Shown: positions 18,413 through 26,997 of the stretch, piece after piece
Layout: each line of letters opens with the position of its first letter
How positions within the stretch are numbered: the first letter of the stretch is position 1
Assembly (NCBI GenBank): GCA_965261105.1
Contig: CBDHCM010000006.1
Span: 3,348,001-3,412,000 of the forward strand
Reading direction: 5' to 3'
Length of the DNA: 64,000 nucleotides
DNA from: Aldehydirespirator sp965261105
GTDB lineage: Bacteria > Actinomycetota > Acidimicrobiia > Acidimicrobiales > Aldehydirespiratoraceae
Translations under genes and position numbers: made by a program
Notes under the pieces: model-generated
What the model saw: the letters and a program-made list of their open reading frames with translations, nothing else
Told to the model about the DNA's origin: nothing
Databases searched by the model: none

Positions 18413-18482
18413 CAGAATATGCGGCCCGTAGATGCCAAGCTCCTGTTGGGGAGAGCGCGTCCCGAGCGAACTCCATATTCTG
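18413..18482. promoter_or_regulatory. Inverted repeat CAGAATATG / CATATTCTG upstream of the PHP-ATPase
   Basis: CAGAATATG at 18413-18421 and its exact reverse complement CATATTCTG at 18474-18482 are 61 bp apart centre to centre, in the 214-bp region before the cassette. The proximal arm is 26 bp before the ATG. This could be a looping operator for cassette control or chance; no second copy elsewhere was noticed. Confidence 0.3.
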
Positions 18483-18601
18483 TTCGTGCGCCGGCGTCAG
18501 GAAGTCGCCTCGGGAGTGCACGCATGCAGATCGGGCCATGGCACTACACTAGCGAGCGGCTTCAACGACGACGGCAATGACTGTACTAGATTGGCGTGCC
18601 A

Positions 18602-20596
18602 TTACAGGAGTTGACTAGGGTCGCCCCTACCCGACGGCCTAGGTCGCTTGGCGCGAGAACTCGGAGGCAGGCTCGTCGGGCGTTCACCGATGTCGGCGGT
18701 GCCATGAATGCGTTGGAGCGCGGCGACCACGTCGATGCCCTGATGCCATAGTTCGCTTACACCGGCGGCTTGCAGGTCGCTGAGCAGGTCGGCGGGCGTC
18801 GCAGGGTCGCTGACGGCGGCCACGAGCACTGCTCCCGCCTTCGACAGGGCGCCGGCCGTGGCCGGGCCGCGCCGGCGGTACCAGTCGTCCGAGCCTGTGA
18901 TTACGGCCGCGGCCAGGCCCGACGCCGCGAAGTCGGCCGCCGCGGCGATCGGTGAATCGACTCCCTCGCCACCACGGGCCTCGATGCCGCCGACGGCCAG
19001 CAGGCTCTGCACCCAGGCGGTGCGCTCGGAGTGGGCCGCAGCCGGCCCCAGGGCCGCCACCCACACCGCGGGGCGCTCGCCGGTGGCGAGCCGGTGGCGG
19101 TCGGCGGCGTCGCGAAGATCCTCGAAGGGCTGGGCGAGCCGCCTGATGGGCAGTCCTGGCTCGGCGGGCGCGGCGACGTCGCCGTCGTCGGGGCCGGCGA
19201 CAGCGTCGTGCAACAACGGGAACTCGCTCACTCCGGTGAGAGGCTCGCTCCGGGTCCTCAGAGCTCCCAGGCGGGACCGCCAGCTCCGTTCCATGGCTGC
19301 AGCCGGCGTGCCGTCATCGATGGCGTCCTCGATCCCGCCGGGTGCCGCGACGTCCTGCAGCACCCGCCAGCTGACCGAGGCCAGCTCCTCGGTCAGCGAC
19401 TCCAAGTAGAACGATCCGCCCGCGGGGTCGCCCGCCCGCGCCAGGTGCGACTCCTCCAGCAGCAGCAGTTGGGTGTTGCGGGCCAGCCGCCGACCCAGGG
19501 CGGCGTCGGTGTCGACCGCCCCCAACGCATGGCCGAAGGGCAGCACGGTCACCGCGTCGGCACCGGCGACACCGGCGGCCAACGCTGCGGAGGCACCGCG
19601 CAGAAGGTTGACCCACGGGTCGCGCCGGCTGTACATGTGGGCCGCGGTCACCGCGTGCTGGTACTGGCAGGCCGCTTCCCGGGAGCCGCCGCTGGCCGTC
19701 ACCACCCGAGACCACATCACCCGGGCTGCTCGCAGCGCGGCGATGGTGACGAACTGGTCGGCCGTGGCCGCCAGACGAAACCCGATGAGGCCGGCTGCCG
19801 CGTCCACCGGCATGCCCGCCTCAACCAGCGCTCGCAGGTACGCCACCGCGGTCGCAGTGGCCCAGCCCAGGGACTGGGCCTCGGTCGCGCCCGCATCGGC
19901 GTAACGAGTCGCGTCCACCATGAAGACCCTGACGCCCGGACCGAGCTTCGACACCTCGCCGGCCGCGAGCGCGATCTCGTCGATGATCGACTCCGGTACC
20001 GGCTCACGCCGGTCACCCCCACCCGCCGGCGCACCCGCTCTCGGCCGCGCCCACTCTGCCGCCGGGGCCGTCTCAACCCGCCGCCCGGAGCGGGCCCACT
20101 CCCCGAGCGGATCGAGGCCAACCGAACTTCCCGCGGCCAGCACGCCGCCACGCCGGGCCGCCAGCACTCCCAGGGCCTCTGCGGCAGCGAGTGACGAATG
20201 GGGCGCCAAGGCAACCGGAGTCTCGGACAGATCGACGCCCGCGAGCACGCGGTCCAGTTCGTCGATCGTGACACCCTCGGCCACTTCGAGCTCCACCGAC
20301 GTCGCGCCGGCGGCCAGATCATCGTCGACCCGGCGCCGCAGCAGGTCGGGATCGCTCCGGCCGCCCGCGACGACGCGATGGCGGGTGCGAACGTCCCAGC
20401 CCCTTGCGGACCGCGCCGGGTCGACGGCGGTTCGGGCCGCCGCGGGCCGGGCCGGGCGCTGGGTGTAGAGCGGCCGTATCTCGATGCCGTCTCGGGTCTT
20501 GCTGGTGAGATCGGCCAAGTCCCCGCCCCGCAGCGTCCGCTCGATCAGGGCCATCCAGTCGCCGACGGTGACGGGCGTCCAGCCCTCCGCCGTCAT
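18602..20596 (-). CDS. mutA: Methylmalonyl-CoA mutase small (beta) subunit
   Basis: 664 aa. The sequence carries the mutase barrel region with RVFMVDATRYADAGATEAQ, LGWATATAVAYLRALVEAG, GFRLAATADQFVTIAALRAA and RARNTQLLLLEESHLARAGDP-type segments (here RLARNTQLLLLEESHLA). The C-terminal B12-like domain lacks the DxHxxG cobalamin motif, as expected for the non-catalytic small subunit. The partner MutB, usually directly downstream, is missing here: the gene ends at the border of the low-GC island. The last residues (SRAKRPRPSGRGDPSQLL) are basic and unlike a typical MutA end, perhaps read-through into junction DNA. Without MutB elsewhere in the genome, this subunit would have no function. Confidence 0.9.
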   Translation of the reverse strand: MTAEGWTPVTVGDWMALIERTLRGGDLADLTSKTRDGIEIRPLYTQRPARPAAARTAVDPARSARGWDVRTRHRVVAGGRSDPDLLRRRVDDDLAAGATSVELEVAEGVTIDELDRVLAGVDLSETPVALAPHSSLAAAEALGVLAARRGGVLAAGSSVGLDPLGEWARSGRRVETAPAAEWARPRAGAPAGGGDRREPVPESIIDEIALAAGEVSKLGPGVRVFMVDATRYADAGATEAQSLGWATATAVAYLRALVEAGMPVDAAAGLIGFRLAATADQFVTIAALRAARVMWSRVVTASGGSREAACQYQHAVTAAHMYSRRDPWVNLLRGASAALAAGVAGADAVTVLPFGHALGAVDTDAALGRRLARNTQLLLLEESHLARAGDPAGGSFYLESLTEELASVSWRVLQDVAAPGGIEDAIDDGTPAAAMERSWRSRLGALRTRSEPLTGVSEFPLLHDAVAGPDDGDVAAPAEPGLPIRRLAQPFEDLRDAADRHRLATGERPAVWVAALGPAAAHSERTAWVQSLLAVGGIEARGGEGVDSPIAAAADFAASGLAAAVITGSDDWYRRRGPATAGALSKAGAVLVAAVSDPATPADLLSDLQAAGVSELWHQGIDVVAALQRIHGTADIGERPTSLPPSSRAKRPRPSGRGDPSQLL

Positions 20597-20692
20597 CTCA
20601 CCGCCGACACTGCCGGCTCACCAGCCGCCGACGGCTTTCATCGCGAATACCGGCGCCTATGCCAAGAAAACGCGATGCAAGGCGGAGGAGCA

Positions 20693-21490
20693 TCACATTG
20701 TGAAGCGGAGGCTCCGGGCCGCTTGCTCGCCCCAGTGCGCGTCGCCGCTCCAGCAGATGGAGCCGTCGTCGATCTTCGTCTGGGGGTCGATGCGGCCGCA
20801 GGCCAGCATCGTGAACGTGGTGGAGTCGGCGGTGAGCACCACGTCGGGCGAGTCCAGAGAGGCGGGTTCGACCGCCTTGGCCCGGCCCGCCACCACCACG
20901 GCGAGCCGGCGCTCGACTGGACCGGTGATGTCAGCCCGCAGGCTCATCCCGTCGGGCAGACCCACCCTCTTGCCGATGATGTAGCCGATCGAGCGCTCCA
21001 CCTGGTCGAGGGTGATCTCGGCCGTGGGCCCGCTGTCATCGGTGGTGCGCCCCAACGGGATGGTGCAGTCGCGCACGTGGACCCACATGTCGAAGATGCG
21101 GATGGCAAGGAAGCCGCCGTAGCTCTGCACTCCCACCGGCGTCCATGACCGACGGTCGATGTCCTCGTCGCTCAGCAGGGTCAGATCGGACCGGCGGGCG
21201 TCGAATATCTCGGCAACCCGAGCACCGAACTCGGCCGAGGACATCGATGCGGAAGCGTCGGTCAGCGCCTGCATCTTCTGGAACGGAGGCATGTTCTCAG
21301 TGCTGATCTCCCAGCCCGAGATCACGTCCTCCACCCCCACGGCATGGCCGATGGCCTGGCGCACTGTCCAGTCCGGGCACAGCGACTGCACCGTCCACTC
21401 GTCGTCGGACAGGTCGGCGCACAGGTCCGAAATCTCGGTGAAGCAGGCCTTGGTGGTGTCGATCAGGTGCTGGCGGGAGTAAGAATGCAT
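20693..21490 (-). CDS. Maleylpyruvate isomerase family, mycothiol-dependent enzyme-like protein
   Basis: 265 aa from ATG 21490; the long frame reaching 22630 runs antisense to the acyl-CoA dehydrogenase and is not real. The N-terminal DinB-like four-helix domain is visible (LCADLSDDEWTVQSLCPDWT, VRQAIGHAVGVEDVI, IRIFDMWVHVRDCTIPL) with the metal-binding His pattern of this family, followed by an SCP2-like C-terminal domain (about residues 175-265). Family members bind a metal and use mycothiol, the actinobacterial thiol, for isomerisation or detoxification; the substrate is unknown. The gene is divergent from an acyl-CoA dehydrogenase with 57 bp between starts. Confidence 0.82.
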   Translation of the reverse strand: MHSYSRQHLIDTTKACFTEISDLCADLSDDEWTVQSLCPDWTVRQAIGHAVGVEDVISGWEISTENMPPFQKMQALTDASASMSSAEFGARVAEIFDARRSDLTLLSDEDIDRRSWTPVGVQSYGGFLAIRIFDMWVHVRDCTIPLGRTTDDSGPTAEITLDQVERSIGYIIGKRVGLPDGMSLRADITGPVERRLAVVVAGRAKAVEPASLDSPDVVLTADSTTFTMLACGRIDPQTKIDDGSICWSGDAHWGEQAARSLRFTM

Positions 21491-21547
21491 GGACCAAGCA
21501 TGACGCCGACCGGGCCTCGACCGCAACGCCGAATGGAGAATCCCACC

Positions 21548-22774
21548 ATGACTGCCACCGAAGCACCCGCCGGCACCGACGAGCAGACCCGCATTGCCGA
21601 CGAGGCCGTCGACTCGTTGCTGGCGGCGCACGACCCCGCCGAAGAGAGCCTCATCGAGTTCCGAGGGCACCAGCACGACGCCGGGCTGGCCTGGGTGCAC
21701 CACCCGCCGGGCTTCGGCGGGCTCGGCCTGTCCCGCCGGCTGCAGCGTGTGGTGGATCGCCGGCTGCGGGCCGCGGGCGCCCCGCCCGCCGATCCCTCCA
21801 CCTTCTTCATGATGCTGATCGGCCCGACCATCCTCACCCACGGCACCGACGAGCAGAAGCGCCGCTACCTGAGGCCCATGTTCACCGGGGAGGAGCGCTG
21901 GTGCCAGCTCTTCAGCGAACCCGGCTCGGGATCGGACTTCGCCGGGCTGGGCACCCGGGCCGCACGCGACGGTGACGAGTGGGTGGTCAACGGCCAGAAG
22001 GTGTGGAACACGCTGGCTCATGTGGCCGACCTCGGCATGCTGGTGACCCGCTCCAACCCGGAACTGCCCAAGCACAAGGGGCTGACCTACTTCGCGCTCG
22101 ACATGCGAGCCCCCGGCGTGGAAGTGCGGCCGCTGCGCCAGATCACCGGCGAGGCCGAGTTCAACGAGGTGTACCTGACCGACGTGCGGGTGCCCGACTC
22201 GGCCCGCATCGGCGCTGTCGGCGAGGGCTGGCGAGTGTCGCTCACCACCCTGATGAACGAACGGACCGCCATCGGCGGCGCGGCGGGCGGCGCGACCACC
22301 GCCCAGCAGGGACCGCTGGGCGGCCTGATGGAGGCCTACCGCAACATGGATCCGGCGGTGCGGACCAAGGCCCACCGCGACGAGGTGATGCAGCTTTGGG
22401 TGCGGGGCGAGGCGCTGCGGCTCACCAACTCCCGGGCCGCCCACAACGCCCGGGCCGGCAACCCCGGTCCTGAGAGTTCCGTCAGCAAGCTGATGCTGGC
22501 CGAGTTCAACAAGGAGCTCACGGCCAAGGTGATCGACCTCGAGGGACCGGCGGGGATGGTGGACTACCACTACGAGTTCCGCCGGCCCACCGCCATCTCG
22601 CTCGACGGCAAGTTCGGCGACACCCACCACGGCTTCCTGCGGTCCCGGGCCAACTCAATCGAGGGCGGCACCAGCGAGATCATGCGCAACATCCTGGGCG
22701 AGCAGGTGCTGGGCCTGCCCGGCGAGCCCCGGGTGGACAAGGAGATCCCCTGGCGCGACGTTCCCAGGAACTGA
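21548..22774 (+). CDS. Acyl-CoA dehydrogenase
   Basis: 408 aa from ATG 21548, preceded by GGAGAATCCCACC; an ATG at 21533 would add five residues. Signatures are CQLFSEPGSGSDFAGLGTRA (acyl-CoA dehydrogenase pattern 1), WVVNGQKVWNTLAHVAD, and the C-terminal SNSIEGGTSEIMRNIL-type motif (here RANSIEGGTSEIMRNILGEQ). It belongs to the FAD enzymes that form the alpha-beta double bond of an acyl-CoA and pass electrons to ETF. The first 80 residues are shortened and atypical compared with short-chain family members, as in several actinobacterial paralogues of steroid or branched-chain catabolism. Substrate unknown. An amidohydrolase-fold gene follows after 77 bp. Confidence 0.92.
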   Translation: MTATEAPAGTDEQTRIADEAVDSLLAAHDPAEESLIEFRGHQHDAGLAWVHHPPGFGGLGLSRRLQRVVDRRLRAAGAPPADPSTFFMMLIGPTILTHGTDEQKRRYLRPMFTGEERWCQLFSEPGSGSDFAGLGTRAARDGDEWVVNGQKVWNTLAHVADLGMLVTRSNPELPKHKGLTYFALDMRAPGVEVRPLRQITGEAEFNEVYLTDVRVPDSARIGAVGEGWRVSLTTLMNERTAIGGAAGGATTAQQGPLGGLMEAYRNMDPAVRTKAHRDEVMQLWVRGEALRLTNSRAAHNARAGNPGPESSVSKLMLAEFNKELTAKVIDLEGPAGMVDYHYEFRRPTAISLDGKFGDTHHGFLRSRANSIEGGTSEIMRNILGEQVLGLPGEPRVDKEIPWRDVPRN

Positions 22775-22851
22775 CCGCGGCCAGGATCGCCAGACCGACA
22801 CTCCAGACCCATCCCGCCGGCGCGACCTGCCGGGCGACAGGAGCCGGGACC

Positions 22852-23712
22852 ATGCCAATGCCGACCGATGTGGGGATCGTCGACACGATGATCGGTTTTC
22901 CCGCCGAGGACTTCGAGCACTACGAGTTCATCCGCAAGCAGCTCAAGGACGCCGAGTCGGCCGAGTTCGACTTCCCGGTGGAATACATGTTCAAGGGCGT
23001 GCCCAAGGAGAAGTACGGCGCGGACGATCCCATAGCGCTGACCCTGGGCGAGATGGACGCCTACGGCGTCGAGTGGGGCATGATCGGATGCGAGGGCGAG
23101 GTGAACCGCAAGGCCCTTGCCGGCCATCCCGACCGGTTCGTGGGCTCCTGCCACGTCGACGCCAACGACGTGATGGGGGCGGTGCGCCGGATCCGCCGCT
23201 ACTGCGACGAGTACGACATCCGGGCCGTGGGAACGTTCCCGGCCGGCTGCTTCCCCCAGATCCCCATAGACGACCCCAAGTGGTATCCGGTCTACGCCAC
23301 CTGCTGCGACCTCGACATCCCCGTCTTCGTTTGCGCGGGCGTGCCCGGCCCCCGGCTGCCCATGGACTGCCAGCACGTGGAGCGCATCGACCGGGTGATG
23401 TACGACTTCCCCGAGCTGACCCTGGTCACCCGCCACGGGTGCGAGCCCTGGGAGGCGCTGGCGGTGAAGCTGATGCTGAAGTGGCCCGGCCTGCACTACT
23501 CGACCTCGGCGTTCGCGCCCAAGCACTACCCGTCCGCCATCATCGACTACGCCAACACCCGGGGGTCCGACAAGGTGATCTACGCCGGCTACTTCCCGAT
23601 GGGCCTGTCGCTGCAGCGCATCATGGACGAGATGCCCAACGTCGGCTTCCGCGACGGGGTCTGGCCCAAGTTCCTGCGCGAGAACGCGGCCCGAGTCCTC
23701 AAGATCAACTAG
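22852..23712 (+). CDS. Amidohydrolase-superfamily (ACMSD-like) protein lacking usual metal ligands
   Basis: 286 aa; ATG 22852 follows GACAGGAGCCGGGACC. The overall pattern is the amidohydrolase-2/ACMSD TIM barrel (PVFVCAGVPGPRLPMDCQHV, LVTRHGCEPWEALAVKLML, GLHYSTSAFAPKHYP, KVIYAGYFPMGLSLQRIM). However, the first strand reads GIVDTMIGFPAED where active members have a HxH metal motif, and the strand-8 Asp (usually in G-T/S-D-x-P) is replaced in IYAGYFP. So the canonical metal site appears lost or remodelled. The neighbour acyl-CoA dehydrogenase suggests a CoA-linked catabolic pathway. Catalytic function is uncertain. Confidence 0.8.
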   Translation: MPMPTDVGIVDTMIGFPAEDFEHYEFIRKQLKDAESAEFDFPVEYMFKGVPKEKYGADDPIALTLGEMDAYGVEWGMIGCEGEVNRKALAGHPDRFVGSCHVDANDVMGAVRRIRRYCDEYDIRAVGTFPAGCFPQIPIDDPKWYPVYATCCDLDIPVFVCAGVPGPRLPMDCQHVERIDRVMYDFPELTLVTRHGCEPWEALAVKLMLKWPGLHYSTSAFAPKHYPSAIIDYANTRGSDKVIYAGYFPMGLSLQRIMDEMPNVGFRDGVWPKFLRENAARVLKIN

Positions 23713-23883
23713 CCACAACGAGCCTCGCCGCACGTATCTCGGCCGCAGCGTCCGCTGACCGGTCGAACCCCGACCAATACCGGCATCGCCGTGCCCGTCG
23801 CCGCGCGGTCACCCACTTCTGCATACCCGTGTGCGTGCCGTTGGACCGGTCTGGGGGTCCATGGGGGTGCCGTTGCCGACCTG

Positions 23884-23889
23884 TAGGTT
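23884..23889 (+). promoter_or_regulatory. -10 box (TAGGTT) upstream of fic
   Basis: TAGGTT ends 7 nt before an ATG at 23897 that opens a five-codon frame (MEEGL, stop). This short frame contains the GGAGGAGG ribosome binding site of the Fic gene, and its TGA overlaps the Fic TTG start. Confidence 0.35.
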
Positions 23890-23910
23890 CTGGCCGATGG
23901 AGGAGGGACT

Positions 23911-25248
23911 TTGACGACGGTCGATCTTCACGGCAGCCCATACAGCCTCGAAGACACTGGCGGGTGGGTGCTCGACAAGGCGGCATCCCTTCAAGAGCGC
24001 GTCGAGTTGCTGCGGGGCGAGGGGCGGCTCTCTGAGGCAACGCTGCGGGCCTACTTCGGCGAGAAGCGATTCGAGCAGATTGCCGAGTCGAACGCCATCG
24101 AGGGGAGCACGCTGAATGTGGGCGAGACGGAACTGGCAGTGGACCGCGGCATCACAGTCACAGGTCACGACCCTGCGTACTCCAAGGACGCCGTCAATCT
24201 GTCCAGAGCTCTCGAGCGCACGGTCGAACTGGCCCGGGACCGGTCCCCAACGACCCTGGGCCAAGTGAAGGAACTGCACGGCCTTGTCCTCGGTGACGGA
24301 TCCGGCGCAGGCCTGTTCCGCTCGCGGCCGGTGAGGATCGCCGGCTCGCCGCACCGCCCACCCGCCTCGTGGGGCGAAGTCATGTCCGCAATGGAGGACT
24401 GGGACCGGTGGTCCCGCGCGAATTCTGACGCCTCGGGGTTGCTGCGGGCGATCGTGCTGCACACTTGGCTCACGCACATCCACCCGTTCACCGACGGCAA
24501 CGGCCGTACGTCAAGAGCAGTAATGAACCTGGAGCTGATCCGTGCAGGCCTCCCCAGCGTCATCCTCCGGCGCAAGGACCGCCTCAGGTACTACGAGGCT
24601 CTGGCCGAGTCTGACCTCGGAGGCGACCTCGGACCGATCTCGGAGTTGATTCTGGCGCGAGCCGAGGACGCCCTGCGCGAATTGGAGCGCAAGGCCACCG
24701 CCCACGAGGGCTACGACCGCGCCCAGGCACAGCTGCGCAAAGCCCAAGAACGGCAGGTGGCGATCTGGAACGACGCCGTCCAACTGCTTTTCTCTCTGGT
24801 GGACGACGCCCTTGACGCCACCATCGGCGATGTCGGGCAGGTCTCTACCCGCTGGTACGAGGACAAGTTGTTGGTTGAGGACTACGCGGCCCTCTCGCGA
24901 GGAGATCCGGCGGGCAACTCCTGGCTGTATCGCATCAACGTGGAGGTACCGGCGCTGCGGAATCGTCGACTTCTTGCCTGGACGGGGTACCGGAGCTATG
25001 GGGTGCGGGGCTGGCAGGGGATCGGCGCCGGGCCGTCAATCTTCTGGTCGGTTCCAGATCGCTCCGGCTACCGCCACTGGATCCGAGACGACTCTCGGTC
25101 GCCAGGAGTAGCTGAATTGACACTTCAACTCCCCAATGTGGACACATGGATCGCCAGGCTCCCCGACGACAGCATCACAACACTCCTACCGAGCGAGGCA
25201 GCCCAGAGGATTGCTTGCGCCGTGATCGATTCGATGACGGAAAGCTGA
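23911..25248 (+). CDS. Fic family AMPylation-type protein (class II-like)
   Basis: 445 aa from TTG 23911, chosen because GATGGAGGAGGGACT just before it is a strong ribosome binding site. The Fic active-site motif HPFTDGNGRTSR lies at residues 191-202 (H191 catalytic base, N197, R199, R202). S60-N-A-I-E64-G65 fits the inhibitory alpha-helix motif [S/T]xxxE[G/N] placed N-terminal to the Fic domain, which keeps such enzymes autoinhibited (class II). Fic enzymes usually transfer AMP from ATP to hydroxyl groups of target proteins. The last 160 residues form an additional domain I do not recognise. No separate antitoxin gene is adjacent. Confidence 0.93.
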   Translation: MTTVDLHGSPYSLEDTGGWVLDKAASLQERVELLRGEGRLSEATLRAYFGEKRFEQIAESNAIEGSTLNVGETELAVDRGITVTGHDPAYSKDAVNLSRALERTVELARDRSPTTLGQVKELHGLVLGDGSGAGLFRSRPVRIAGSPHRPPASWGEVMSAMEDWDRWSRANSDASGLLRAIVLHTWLTHIHPFTDGNGRTSRAVMNLELIRAGLPSVILRRKDRLRYYEALAESDLGGDLGPISELILARAEDALRELERKATAHEGYDRAQAQLRKAQERQVAIWNDAVQLLFSLVDDALDATIGDVGQVSTRWYEDKLLVEDYAALSRGDPAGNSWLYRINVEVPALRNRRLLAWTGYRSYGVRGWQGIGAGPSIFWSVPDRSGYRHWIRDDSRSPGVAELTLQLPNVDTWIARLPDDSITTLLPSEAAQRIACAVIDSMTES

Positions 25249-25391
25249 AGCGTTGTCGCGTCGGAACCGGGAACCAGGCCACGAGTTTTGTTCTGTCAGC
25301 AAATGTTCATCAAGGCTAAAACTCTGAGAACCTCGGACTAGAACCGGTAGGCCGTCAGGTGGGGCTCGCGCTCACGTTCGCGGCTGGGCCG

Positions 25392-26945
25392 CTAGATGCG
25401 GCGGTCTTGGCCCTGCCAGTACTCGTCGCGCAGGAGGCGCTTGTAGAGCTTGCCCGTCTGGTCGCGGGGCAGCTCGGGGGTGAAGTCGACCGTGCGGGGG
25501 CACTTGACCGACGCGAGGCTGGCCCGGCAATAGTCGACCAACTCGCGCTCAAGCGCGGACGCGGCTTCGTCGCCGGCGGGCATCTCCATGGGCTGGACCA
25601 CCGCCTTGACCACCTCGCCCAGGTCGTCCTCGGGCACGCCGATCACAGCCACGTCGAGCACCGCGGGGTGCATGGTCAGCAGGTTCTCGGCCTCCTGGGG
25701 GTACACGTTCACCCCGCCCGAGATGATCATGTGGGCCTTGCGGTCGGTGAGGTACAGGAAGCCGTCGCCGTCGACCCGGCCGATGTCGCCCAGGGTGGAC
25801 CAGCCGTTGGGCAGCCGGGACTTGCCGGTCTTCTCTTCGTCGAGGTGATATTCGAAAGAGTTCCCTCCGCTGAAGTACACGACGCCCTCTTCGCCTGCCG
25901 GCACCTCGGTCCCGGTGGCCTCGTCCACAATGTGCACCTCGCAGTTGAGCGGCGCGCCCACCGTGCCGGGGTGGGCCAGCCACTGCTCGCTGTCGCAGAA
26001 GGTGAACCCGTTGCCCTCGGTGCCCGCGTAGTACTCGCTGAGGATCGGCCCCCACCAGTCGATCATCTGCCGCTTGGCCTCAACCGGGCAGGGAGCGGCC
26101 GCGTGCAGGACGCTGATCAGCGAGGACAGGTCGTGGGCCAGGCGCTGCTCGTCGGGCAGCTTCAGCATCCGCACGAGCATGGTCGGCACCACCTGGGTGT
26201 GGGTTGCCGAGCGGCGTTCCACCGCAGCCAGGAACGCCGCCGCGTCGAAGCGCTCCATCACCACCGCGGTGGCGCCGACCACGTGAGCGCCCATGGTGAA
26301 CCGAAACGGGGCCGCGTGGTACAGCGGCGCCGGCGACAAGTAGACCGACTCCTCTGACATGGCGAGCAGCAGCACGCACATCATGGCCACCACGTTCTGG
26401 GCCTCCTCCAGCGGGATGGCCTCGTACTCGCGCAGAACCCCCTTCGGGCGACCGGTAGTGCCCGAGCTGTAGAACATGTCGGCACCGGCCACCCGCCCGT
26501 CGAGCGGCGCCGGCGGCGCGGCAGCCACCGCCTGCTCATAGCTCCCATATCCGTCGATGGTGGTGTCCATCATCAGCCGCAAGCCGACCCCGTCCATGCG
26601 GTCGGCCATCTCGGCGGCCTGGGCTGCCTTGTAGCTCGACGTGATGAAGGCCCGAGCGCCGCTGTTGGCGACGATGTAGGCGATCTCGTCGGTGGTCAGG
26701 CGGCTGCTGATGGGCGTGTAGATCAGCCCGGCGTAGTACGCGCCCCAGGCCAGCGGGAGGTAGTTGCGGTGGTTCTCCAGGCACCAAGCCACATGGTCAC
26801 CGGGTACCAGCCCGGCCTCCCTGAACATCTGCGACACCCGGTTGGCCTCGGCGTCGAGTTGCCCGAAGGTGATGGTCTCCCCCGACCCGGCCATGATGAC
26901 GGCTGGCTTGTCGGGACTGGCGGCGGCGTGAACTCCGGGGTACAT
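25392..26945 (-). CDS. Acyl-CoA synthetase (AMP-forming, FadD-like)
   Basis: 517 aa from ATG 26945; the frame runs on upstream to 27152 over the end of the SDR gene without family sequence. The P-loop motif YSSGTTGRPKGVLR, LSEYYAGTEGNG (A5), GWSTLGDIGRVDGDGFLYLTDR (a composite of A7 and A8) and the catalytic Lys motif PRDQTGKLYKRLLRDEY (A10) are all present. It adenylates a carboxylic acid and forms its CoA thioester. The acid is unknown; the position beside SDR, CoA-transferase and acyl-CoA dehydrogenase genes suits fatty or aromatic acid activation. TAGCGT at 26954-26959 lies 8 nt before the ATG. Confidence 0.93.
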   Translation of the reverse strand: MYPGVHAAASPDKPAVIMAGSGETITFGQLDAEANRVSQMFREAGLVPGDHVAWCLENHRNYLPLAWGAYYAGLIYTPISSRLTTDEIAYIVANSGARAFITSSYKAAQAAEMADRMDGVGLRLMMDTTIDGYGSYEQAVAAAPPAPLDGRVAGADMFYSSGTTGRPKGVLREYEAIPLEEAQNVVAMMCVLLLAMSEESVYLSPAPLYHAAPFRFTMGAHVVGATAVVMERFDAAAFLAAVERRSATHTQVVPTMLVRMLKLPDEQRLAHDLSSLISVLHAAAPCPVEAKRQMIDWWGPILSEYYAGTEGNGFTFCDSEQWLAHPGTVGAPLNCEVHIVDEATGTEVPAGEEGVVYFSGGNSFEYHLDEEKTGKSRLPNGWSTLGDIGRVDGDGFLYLTDRKAHMIISGGVNVYPQEAENLLTMHPAVLDVAVIGVPEDDLGEVVKAVVQPMEMPAGDEAASALERELVDYCRASLASVKCPRTVDFTPELPRDQTGKLYKRLLRDEYWQGQDRRI

Positions 26946-26997
26946 CGTTTCCGACGCTACCCGCGCCGACGAGAGTGCCGTACCCGAGACCTCGGGC

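Larger units (their letters stand above)
14219..18601. mobile_element. Lower-GC genomic island carrying a TrlF-like/AlbA_2 cassette
   Basis: Base composition changes visibly from about 14290 to 18390 compared with both flanks, and codon use becomes AT-richer. The left edge cuts an SDR gene after 31 codons; the right edge abuts the 3' end of mutA, whose last 20-30 codons look atypical, and the expected mutB is missing. I see no integrase, transposase or clear terminal repeat, so the mechanism of arrival is unknown. Cargo is the two-gene cassette 14298-18387. Confidence 0.6.

Noticed and set aside
14219..18601. Classic transposon or prophage at the low-GC island
   Set aside because: No integrase, transposase, terminal inverted repeats or tRNA target is visible; it is reported only as an island with unknown mobility.
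20693..22630. 645-codon minus-strand ORF spanning 20693-22630
   Set aside because: Only the part from ATG 21490 matches a family; the rest is antisense to the acyl-CoA dehydrogenase and is a high-GC shadow frame.
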